Below the pieces are notes generated by a model that was not told the origin of the DNA, did not search any database, and was given only the letters and a program-made list of their open reading frames with translations. DNA of 64,000 nucleotides from Actinoplanes solisilvae (lineage in GTDB: Bacteria; Actinomycetota; Actinomycetes; Mycobacteriales; Micromonosporaceae), in the NCBI RefSeq assembly GCF_003999975.1, contig NZ_RJAC01000002.1, positions 372,001-436,000 on the forward strand, in the 5' to 3' direction. Position numbers and translations under genes: made by a program. This document shows, in pieces, positions 57,702 to 64,000 of this stretch. Positions within the stretch are counted from its first letter, which is position 1; every line of letters starts with the position of its first letter.

Positions 57702-58475
57702 TCAACTGGCCGAATAACCGCCGTCGACGAAGAGTGTCTGGCCCGTGACGGCGACGGCGGCCTGGCTGGCCAGGAAGACAGCACAAGCCCCGAAATCAGC
57801 CGGTACGCCATTTCTTCCGATCAGCGCGCGGGCGGCGTGCTTGGCCACGGTCGCCGGGTCGGCGAAGACGGGCTCTGTCAGTGGAGTGTGGACGACCCCG
57901 GGGGCGATCGCGTTGCAGCAGACGCCCTGCGCCGACCATGCCTCGGCCTGCGACCGCGTCAACCCGACGAGACCGGCCTTCGACACTCCGTAGGCGCCAC
58001 TGTTGCCGTACGCCCGGAAGGCCTGTTGCGAGACGACGTTGATGATCCGTCCCCAGCCGCGCTCGGCCATCAGCGGCCCGAAGGCTTGACCGAGCAGGAA
58101 CGGGGCGGTCAGGTTGGCCGCCATCGTGACGTCCCAGTCGTCCTCGGTGAGCTCACCCAGCGGCGGACGTCGATTGACCGCGGCCGAGTTGACGAGCACG
58201 TCCGGAGCCCCGTACGCCGAAAGGGTCTGCTCGATCACCCGGGTGACGGACGCACGATCGGCGAGGTCGGCCGAGATCGCGTGCCCCTCCGCGCCGAATC
58301 CGCGCAACTCCTCGATCACCTCGGCCATCAGTGCCGGACGGCGCGCCACCAGCACGACACGCGCTCCGGCCCGGCCCAGCGCGACGGCCATCGCCCGTCC
58401 AATGCCCGAACTGCCTCCGGTCACCATCGCGGTCCGGCCGTTCAGACCGAAGACACTTTCCAGGTACGCCGACAC
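57702..58475 (-). CDS. Short-chain dehydrogenase/reductase
   Basis: A 257-residue classical SDR. Cofactor loop TGGSSGIGRAMAVAL, NNAG-like VNSAAVNRRP, catalytic serine in INVVSQQAFR and YGVSK (the Tyr and Lys) are all present. The C-terminus ends VTGQTLFVDGGYSAS. An ARR after strand 2 suggests NADP. It is the last gene of the operon, five bases after the inositol-monophosphatase gene. The substrate is unknown. Confidence 0.93.
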   Translation of the reverse strand: MSAYLESVFGLNGRTAMVTGGSSGIGRAMAVALGRAGARVVLVARRPALMAEVIEELRGFGAEGHAISADLADRASVTRVIEQTLSAYGAPDVLVNSAAVNRRPPLGELTEDDWDVTMAANLTAPFLLGQAFGPLMAERGWGRIINVVSQQAFRAYGNSGAYGVSKAGLVGLTRSQAEAWSAQGVCCNAIAPGVVHTPLTEPVFADPATVAKHAARALIGRNGVPADFGACAVFLASQAAVAVTGQTLFVDGGYSAS

Positions 58476-58480
58476 GCGCG

Positions 58481-59290
58481 CTACAGGATCGAGGTGTCGG
58501 GGAAGAGTGTGTCCCGGACCGTACGCCAGATGTCGTCGTTCGCGGCGACGAGCATCCCGCGCTCGCTGTCGGTCGGGTGGTAGGGCGTGCCGTCGAGGTG
58601 CAGCACGGAGCCGCCGGCCTCGCGGATGATCAGCGAGCCGGGCACGTGGTCCCACGGCAGGATGCGCCAGAACAGCGCGAACTGCTGCTCGTCGATCGCG
58701 ACGGCCGGGTATTCGTAGCCCGCGCAGTGCTTCCCGGCGGTGACCTCGCCGAGCGCCGGAGCGTTCGCGGTGGCCACCATCCGCAGGTGTTCGGGCAGGT
58801 AGCGGCTGGCCACGACGCCGCGCAGGGCCGCCGCGCCGGGGTCGTCGGTGCGGGTCTTGACGCGTACGCCGTCGCGGTAGGCACCCGAACCGGCCTCGGC
58901 CACCGTGAGGTGATCGTCGACCGGGTCGAGGATCCACGACGCGACCGTTTCGCCGTCACGGACCAGCGCCACCATCACCGCGAACGGGGTCTTGCCGGCG
59001 GCGAAGTTGTTCGTGCCGTCGACCGGGTCGACGATCCACACCGCGCCGCCGTTGCTCAACCGGTCGAGCACGCGAGGGTCGGCCGCGACCGCTTCCTCAC
59101 CGACCACGACCGAGCCGGGCAGCAGGGCGGTCAGGCCCCGGGTCAGGGCCTTCTCGGACTCCTGGTCGGCGATGGTGACCAGGTCACCGGGCGCCTTCTG
59201 GACGATCTCGTCGGAGGCGAGGTGGCGGAAGCGCGGCAACACGACCGTGGCCGCGACCTCGCGAACGAGTTCGGCGACCTGATCAAGCAC
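58481..59290 (-). CDS. Inositol monophosphatase family protein
   Basis: A 269-residue metal-dependent phosphatase. Metal and catalytic motifs: [22 protein letters not shown] (DPxDGT) and [18 protein letters not shown]. Substrates in actinobacteria include inositol phosphate, histidinol phosphate and PAP. The start at 59290 overlaps the response regulator stop by eight bases, so it is coupled to the signalling genes. Its place in this operon suggests a link to the signalling, but no mechanism is known. Confidence 0.94.
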   Translation of the reverse strand: MLDQVAELVREVAATVVLPRFRHLASDEIVQKAPGDLVTIADQESEKALTRGLTALLPGSVVVGEEAVAADPRVLDRLSNGGAVWIVDPVDGTNNFAAGKTPFAVMVALVRDGETVASWILDPVDDHLTVAEAGSGAYRDGVRVKTRTDDPGAAALRGVVASRYLPEHLRMVATANAPALGEVTAGKHCAGYEYPAVAIDEQQFALFWRILPWDHVPGSLIIREAGGSVLHLDGTPYHPTDSERGMLVAANDDIWRTVRDTLFPDTSIL

Positions 59291-59738
59291 GCGGCGGCAA
59301 CTTCACGACGCTGACGAAGAACTCGTCGATCTGCCGGATCACGGTGATGAACCGTTCGAAGTCGACCGGCTTGGTCACGTACGCGTTCGCGTGCAACTGG
59401 TAGCTGCGCAGGATGTCCTCGTCGGCGGCCGAGGTGGTGAGCACGACCACCGGGATGCGGCCCAGGTCGGCGTCCTTCTTGATCTCTTCAAGAACCTCGC
59501 GGCCGTCGCGCTTGGGCAGGTTGAGGTCGAGCAGGATGAGGTCGGGACGCACGGCGTTCGCGTAGTCGCCCTCACGCCGCAGGTAGGCCAGCGCCTCGGC
59601 GCCGTCGGAGACGACGTTGAGCCGGTTGCGGACCTTGTGTTCCTCGAACGCCTCCTGGGTCATCAGCACGTCGCCCGGATCATCCTCGACCAGCAGCACC
59701 TCGATCGGCGTGCCGTCGGCTCGCATCGCAGCCGTCAT
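59283..59738 (-). CDS. Single-domain response regulator (Rcp1/CheY-like)
   Basis: A 151-residue receiver with no output domain. The acidic pocket is [10 protein letters not shown], the phosphoryl Asp lies in [15 protein letters not shown], the Thr in [12 protein letters not shown] and the Lys in AYVTKPVDF. The ALEEHKV-type spacing resembles phytochrome-partner Rcp1 regulators. It overlaps the kinase gene upstream by four bases (ATGA), so it is the probable partner of that kinase. Confidence 0.95.
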   Translation of the reverse strand: MTAAMRADGTPIEVLLVEDDPGDVLMTQEAFEEHKVRNRLNVVSDGAEALAYLRREGDYANAVRPDLILLDLNLPKRDGREVLEEIKKDADLGRIPVVVLTTSAADEDILRSYQLHANAYVTKPVDFERFITVIRQIDEFFVSVVKLPPRA

Positions 59739-61342
59739 GCCGTGACCTCTTTCCTCAACTCCTGTGCCGGGACGGCGGGTTCCTCGTTCGCCGGCCCCGG
59801 CAGAACCGGGAGGGTGAACCAGATCGACGTGCCCTCCTCAACCTCGAGGTCGAGCCAGATCCGTCCGCCATGGTATTCGACGATCTTCTTGACGATGGCC
59901 AGGCCGATGCCGGTGCCCTCGTAGGCGTCGCGTGCGTGCAGCCGCTGGAAGATCACGAAGACCTTGTCGGCGAACTCGGCCTCGATGCCGATGCCGTTGT
60001 CGCGCACGTTGACCCGCCACTCACCGCCGTCACGTTCGGCGCTCACCGTGATCAGCGGGGGCACGTCGGGCCGCCGGAACTTGAGCGAGTTGCCGATGAG
60101 GTTGACGAAGAGCGTGGTGAGCAGCGGCTCCTCCCCCTCGACGGTGGGCAGACCGGACCAGGTGATCTCGGCGTCCTCGCCGGCCCGCACCTCGAGCTGC
60201 GACCTGACCTCGGTGAGCACCCGGTTCAGGTCGACCTCGGTGAAGCCGGCGGTGAGACGGCCGATGCGCGAGAAGGCGAGCAGGTCGTTGATCAGACGCT
60301 GCATCCGCTGGGCGCCGTCGACGGCGAAGGCGATGTACTGATCGGCGCGCTCGTCGAGCTGCCCGGCGTAGCGCCGCTGCAGGAGCTGGCAGAAGCTCGC
60401 CACCTTGCGCAGCGGCTCCTGCAGGTCGTGCGACGCGACGTAGGCGAACTGCTCGAGGTCACGGTTCGACCGGGTCAGCTCCTCAGCCTGCACCTTGAGC
60501 TGGTCGTTGACCCATTCGATCTGGGCGCGGGCCTCGCGCACCTCGGCCAGCTCGGCGGCGATCTTCTGCCGCATGCCGTCGACGTCGTCGGCCAGGGCGG
60601 CCAGCTCGGGTGAGCCGCGGCTCTCGATGTGCTTGTCGTAGTCGCCGTCGGCGACCTCGCGCACCTGCTCGGCAAGCTCGGTCACGGGGCGGCTGACCAT
60701 GCGGTCGAGCAGCAGCAACAGCGCCGACCCGGCCAGGATGATGATGGCGGCGGCGGCGATCTGGATCGCCACCATGGTGCGGCTGCTCTCCTTCGCCGCG
60801 TTCGCGGATTTCGTCCGCAGGACCTGGATGTCGTCCTGCATGTCGGCGATCGCCCGGCGCAACGCGTCGAACTGCGCGGTCGACGTGCCCTTGAGCCGAT
60901 CCTGACCGGCCTGGGTGCCGTCGGCGCGGATGACCGCGATCACCGGCTCGGCGACTTCCCGGTGCCAGGCCGCGGCGGCCTGCTGCACCTCGACCAGCTC
61001 GTCGCGGATGTCGTTGTCGTCAGGGTGCAGGTAGCTCTCGACGCGGGCGACGAGGCGCTGTTCGTCGGCCAGACCCTGGGTGTACGGCTTGAGGTTGTCC
61101 TCGTCGCCGGTGATGGCGAACCCGCGGATGCCCGTTTCCTGGTCGACATAGGCCGTGTTGAGCGCCTCGCCCGCGGCTCGCATCGGGCTGGCCCGGTTGA
61201 GCACGTCGTCGAGCTGGCGGTTGTTCTGGGCGGCGGTGATCGCGGCGAAGGCACCGAGCGCGCTGAGCAGCACCCCGACCGTGATGCAGAGGGCCGCGAT
61301 CCGCCGGCGCAGCGTCCAGGTGCGCAGGTCGAAGACGCTCAC
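59735..61342 (-). CDS. CHASE3-HAMP histidine kinase (phytochrome-type core)
   Basis: A 535-residue sensor kinase. Membrane helix (about residues 15-36), a CHASE3 extracellular domain (about 40-185, with [14 protein letters not shown]), second helix (about 192-212), HAMP (about 213-265), a coiled linker, HisKA with [19 protein letters not shown] (phosphoryl His ~305) and HATPase with [22 protein letters not shown] and [18 protein letters not shown]. The kinase core resembles the phytochrome Cph1 type. It overlaps both neighbours by four bases. Confidence 0.95.
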   Translation of the reverse strand: MSVFDLRTWTLRRRIAALCITVGVLLSALGAFAAITAAQNNRQLDDVLNRASPMRAAGEALNTAYVDQETGIRGFAITGDEDNLKPYTQGLADEQRLVARVESYLHPDDNDIRDELVEVQQAAAAWHREVAEPVIAVIRADGTQAGQDRLKGTSTAQFDALRRAIADMQDDIQVLRTKSANAAKESSRTMVAIQIAAAAIIILAGSALLLLLDRMVSRPVTELAEQVREVADGDYDKHIESRGSPELAALADDVDGMRQKIAAELAEVREARAQIEWVNDQLKVQAEELTRSNRDLEQFAYVASHDLQEPLRKVASFCQLLQRRYAGQLDERADQYIAFAVDGAQRMQRLINDLLAFSRIGRLTAGFTEVDLNRVLTEVRSQLEVRAGEDAEITWSGLPTVEGEEPLLTTLFVNLIGNSLKFRRPDVPPLITVSAERDGGEWRVNVRDNGIGIEAEFADKVFVIFQRLHARDAYEGTGIGLAIVKKIVEYHGGRIWLDLEVEEGTSIWFTLPVLPGPANEEPAVPAQELRKEVTA

Positions 61343-62520
61343 CGGCCGTTCCCCCGCGAGATCAGCAGCATCGCGACGTCGTCGGCGAGCGGGCCGCCGT
61401 TGGCGTGCTCGGCCCGGCCGACCAGCCAGGCGGGCAGGGCGGCGAGGGGCACCGCGCGGGCGGCGGGCTCGGCGAGCAGGCCGCGCAGCCCGTTGACGTC
61501 GAGTCGTTCGTGGGCGACGCCGGTGTGGCCCTCGATCAGGCCGTCGGTATACATCAGCAAGGACCAGTCATCTCCCGAGAACTCCACCTCGGTAGCCGGG
61601 GTGGGCCTCGGACTTACCCCGAGGACGATGCCGTTACGCGCCTCGACCGGGGCGACCCGGCCACCCGAGAGCAGCACCGGGGGCGGGTGGCCGGCGAGGC
61701 GTACGACCGCCTTGTTGCCGGCCAGGTCGAGCGTGACGGAGGCGACGGTCGCGAAGACCTCGCGGGCCCGGCGCTCGCTCATCAGCACCTGTTCGAGCGA
61801 GCCGAGGATCAGGTCGTCGTGCACGCCGGCCAGCACCAGGGCGCGCCAGGCGACCCGGAGCTCGACACCGAGTGCCGCCTCGTCGACCCCGTGGCCGCAG
61901 ACGTCGCCGACGATCACGTGCAGCTTGTCGTCGCCGACCTGCACGACGTCGAAGAAGTCGCCGCCGAGCAGGCCCAGTGCCCGGCCGGAGCGATAGAAGG
62001 TGTGCACCGCCACCTGGTCGGTGGACATCAGCGGCTGGGGCAGCAGACCGCGTTCGAGGCGGGCTGACTCGGCCTGGCGCAGCTCGATCTCGCGCAGGCG
62101 CTGCGAGTTCTCGTCGGCGCGCTTGCGCTCGACCGCGTAGCGCAGCGCCCGGGTCAGCAGGACGCCGTCGACCTGGCCCTTGACCAGATAGTCCTGGGCC
62201 CCCTCGGCGACCGCGGCGACACCGAGGTGTTCGTCGGAGCGGCCGGTCAGCACGCAGACCGCGGCGCTGCCGGCCACGGCGAGCAGCTTGCGCAGGCCGT
62301 CGATGCCCTCGGCGTCGGGCAGACCGAGGTCGAGCAGCACGCAGTGGATGCCGTGCAGCAGGCCGCGGGCCTCGCGCAGGGTCGTGGCCACTCGCAGGTC
62401 GAACGGCGCCTCGGCCTCGGTGAGCAGCTCACGCACCAGGAAGGCGTCGCCCTCGTCGTCCTCGACCAGCAGGACGCTCAACCGCTCCTGAAGGACAGGC
62501 GTGACCGAGCGCTCAGTCAT
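61339..62520 (-). CDS. Response regulator fused to PP2C/SpoIIE phosphatase (RsbU-like)
   Basis: A 393-residue protein. A receiver domain (about residues 14-130, with LLVEDDEGDAFLV and CVLLDLGLPDAEG) is followed by a coiled linker and a PP2C SpoIIE phosphatase domain (about 165-390, with GLLGGDFFDVVQV, VGDVCGHGVDEAA and GPLADDVAMLLI, the metal aspartates). Such proteins dephosphorylate anti-anti-sigma factors in partner-switching systems. The ATG at 62520 is the internal start in keeping with the receiver's usual length. It overlaps the kinase gene by ATGA. Confidence 0.94.
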   Translation of the reverse strand: MTERSVTPVLQERLSVLLVEDDEGDAFLVRELLTEAEAPFDLRVATTLREARGLLHGIHCVLLDLGLPDAEGIDGLRKLLAVAGSAAVCVLTGRSDEHLGVAAVAEGAQDYLVKGQVDGVLLTRALRYAVERKRADENSQRLREIELRQAESARLERGLLPQPLMSTDQVAVHTFYRSGRALGLLGGDFFDVVQVGDDKLHVIVGDVCGHGVDEAALGVELRVAWRALVLAGVHDDLILGSLEQVLMSERRAREVFATVASVTLDLAGNKAVVRLAGHPPPVLLSGGRVAPVEARNGIVLGVSPRPTPATEVEFSGDDWSLLMYTDGLIEGHTGVAHERLDVNGLRGLLAEPAARAVPLAALPAWLVGRAEHANGGPLADDVAMLLISRGNGR

Positions 62521-62590
62521 GCCGTACCCCCCGCTCGTAGTCCCGCTGATAGTTCCCCACCGACGCCCGCCGCACAACACCGGCTCAGCC

Positions 62591-62926
62591 TCACGAGGCG
62601 TCCTCGGCGGCGACCCGGCGGGCGTGGTCGGCGATGACCTGACCGAGGATGCCATGCAGCCGTCCGCAGTCGGGGCAGTGCAGGTTCTCGTCGAGGTGGC
62701 GGCCACCACAGCCGACGCAGGCGCCGCGGTCTTCCGGGTCGCGGTAGGCGGCCAGGGCCTTGCACATGGCGCGGATCACGTGGTCGCTGACGGCGAAGGT
62801 GCCCTCGCCCAGGGCGGTGCGCACGCCGACCATCGCGACCGGCATGGCCTCGGGGTGGGGATCGTAGGGGGCGACGGCGTCGATGAAAGCGGCCACGACG
62901 GCGGCGGGGTCGATGGGCGTGCTCAC
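62591..62926 (-). CDS. Small zinc-ribbon protein
   Basis: A 111-residue protein. The N-terminal ~65 residues are helical (VAAFIDAVAPYDPHPEAM, AVSDHVIRAMCKALAAY). Then CVGCGGRHLDENLHCPDCG gives two CxxC knuckles for zinc. It lies 70 bases upstream of the response regulator-phosphatase gene on the same strand and may share its transcript. I do not recognise the family. Confidence 0.75.
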   Translation of the reverse strand: MSTPIDPAAVVAAFIDAVAPYDPHPEAMPVAMVGVRTALGEGTFAVSDHVIRAMCKALAAYRDPEDRGACVGCGGRHLDENLHCPDCGRLHGILGQVIADHARRVAAEDAS

Positions 62927-63001
62927 CCCGACAACGCTAGGGCACGCCGTAAAAGATCTTCGGGCTACCCGGCGTCGTACCCAAGCGCTTAGATGTCACC
63001 C

Positions 63002-64000
63002 ATGCGTGCTCCCTCGATCACCGACCCGGTTCACCGGGCCTCGGCCGCTCTCCTCGCCGTGGTGGTCCTCGTGCTGGCCGGTCTCGCCGGCGTCTGGTCG
63101 GTGCGGCCACCGGCGGCGCGGCCCGCCTCGGCCCCGGCCGGCGAGTTCAGCGCCGGCCGCGCGTTCCAGCAGGTCGAGGCGATCGCCACCCGCCCCCACC
63201 CGGTCGGCAGCGCCGCGCAGGACGATGTGCGCGAACATCTTCTGACCACGCTGCGGGGCCTGGGTCTGTCGCCCGAGGTGCAAGACACCGTGTCGATCGA
63301 GGGGGCCGGGCTGTCGTCGAGCGCGGGCGGCACCGGGCTCGCCCGGGTACGCAACGTCATCGCGACGATCCCGGGCTCCGACTCCACCGGCCGCCTCTTC
63401 CTCATCGCCCACTACGACTCGGTGCAGGGCGGTCCGGGCGGCAACGACGACGCCGCGGGCACGTCGACGATCCTCGAGACGGCGCGGGCGCTGCTGGCCG
63501 GCCCCAAGCTGCGCAACGACGTGGTGCTGGTGTTCACCGACGGCGAGGAGGCCTGTCTCTGCGGGGCGAAGGCGTTCGTCGACCAGCACCCGCTGGCTCG
63601 CGACGGCGGGGTCGCGCTCAACTTCGAGGCCCGCGGCAGCAGCGGCCCGGCGATCATGTTCGAGACCTCCGAGGGCAACGCGGGCCTGGTCGAGGCCTAC
63701 AGCTACGCGACCAAGCCGGTCGGCACGTCGTTCGCCGTCGAGATCTATCGGCTGATGCCCAACGACACCGACTTCACCGCCTTCCGCGAGGCCGGGTTCG
63801 CCGGGCTGAACACCGCCTACATCGACGGCGCGGCCGTCTATCACGGGCCGACCGACACTCCCGCGTCGATGAACCGCGACAGCCTGCAACACCACGGCGA
63901 GAACGCCCTTGCCGTGGTGCGTGAGCTGGGCGGGCGCGACCTCGACGCGCTCAAGAGGACCGGCGGCGAAGATGCGACCTACTTCCCCGCGCCCGGCTTG
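63002..64000 (+). CDS. M28-family peptidase, C-terminus cut by window edge
   Basis: 333 codons are visible from the ATG at 63002. A signal-anchor helix (about residues 15-37) leads to an M28 aminopeptidase fold with zinc ligands: His and Asp in LIAHYDSVQG and GGNDDAAGTSTILE, and Glu in FTDGEEACLCGAKAF. A further conserved Asp lies in MPNDTDFTAF. It is probably an extracytoplasmic exo- or endopeptidase with a C-terminal membrane region beyond the edge, as in related proteins. Confidence 0.9.
   Translation, partial: MRAPSITDPVHRASAALLAVVVLVLAGLAGVWSVRPPAARPASAPAGEFSAGRAFQQVEAIATRPHPVGSAAQDDVREHLLTTLRGLGLSPEVQDTVSIEGAGLSSSAGGTGLARVRNVIATIPGSDSTGRLFLIAHYDSVQGGPGGNDDAAGTSTILETARALLAGPKLRNDVVLVFTDGEEACLCGAKAFVDQHPLARDGGVALNFEARGSSGPAIMFETSEGNAGLVEAYSYATKPVGTSFAVEIYRLMPNDTDFTAFREAGFAGLNTAYIDGAAVYHGPTDTPASMNRDSLQHHGENALAVVRELGGRDLDALKRTGGEDATYFPAPGL

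Overview
The window is very GC-rich, gene-dense chromosomal DNA with many GTG/TTG starts and 1-8 base gene overlaps, which is typical of an actinomycete. The gene content supports this: MoeZ with a rhodanese domain, CsoR, heme oxygenase with DUF2470, DUF1707, DUF3107 and DUF3152 proteins, and a Ser/Thr kinase with an extracellular CBM2-like domain. My best inference is Micromonosporaceae (Actinoplanes-like). The family is inferred, not proven. I see no phage, plasmid, insertion sequence or CRISPR array. The only RNA gene I can support is a tRNA-Tyr at 4722-4802.

Layout. 1-13.6 kb: a membrane GGDEF/EAL protein cut by the window edge, with a tiny secreted peptide gene upstream; a small probable DNA-binding protein behind a three-half-site palindrome; a sulfurtransferase; YajQ; tRNA-Tyr; a frameshifted lipoprotein pseudogene; HtpX; an MFS carrier; a methyltransferase; a DUF1707 protein; a large O-acyltransferase; a coupled GNAT/MOSC pair; an orphan with an internally duplicated domain; and a zinc-ribbon protein. 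13.6-26 kb: a partial respiratory complex I locus, all on the minus strand, in transcription order PLP decarboxylase, nuoB, DUF2252, nuoC, nuoH, then nuoIJKLMN. A Uma2-family nuclease gene in the opposite orientation splits nuoH from nuoI. nuoA, D, E, F and G are absent. 26-33.4 kb: a GPH-type MFS carrier divergent from a short gamma-glutamyltransferase, an NAD-binding oxidoreductase divergent from a TetR regulator with paired palindromes between them, an alkyltransferase-like protein, and proB-proA. 33.4-43 kb: a terpenoid-cyclase-fold protein, moeZ, a DUF3152 secreted protease-like protein, an alpha/beta hydrolase coupled to a repeat-rich 735-residue protein, a TetR regulator with a DUF3107 protein, and a DEAD-box helicase. 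43-50.5 kb: heme oxygenase with DUF2470, a methyltransferase, a csoR-copZ-membrane protein copper operon with an operator-like site, a RecQ-phosphoribosyltransferase fusion, and a DHA3-type efflux pump. 50.5-64 kb: a sensor-type Ser/Thr kinase, a membrane-fused spermidine-synthase-like protein, an 815-residue secreted orphan, a secreted coiled-coil protein, a five-gene overlapping operon (response regulator-PP2C, CHASE3 histidine kinase, response regulator, inositol monophosphatase, SDR), a zinc-ribbon protein and a truncated M28 peptidase.

The strongest regulatory observation is upstream of the DHA3 pump (50550-50687). It shows a 19-codon leader ORF with a strong ribosome binding site, an anti-Shine-Dalgarno segment complementary to the pump's own ribosome binding site, and a competing pairing partner inside the leader ORF. 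This is the layout of a ribosome-mediated translational attenuator.
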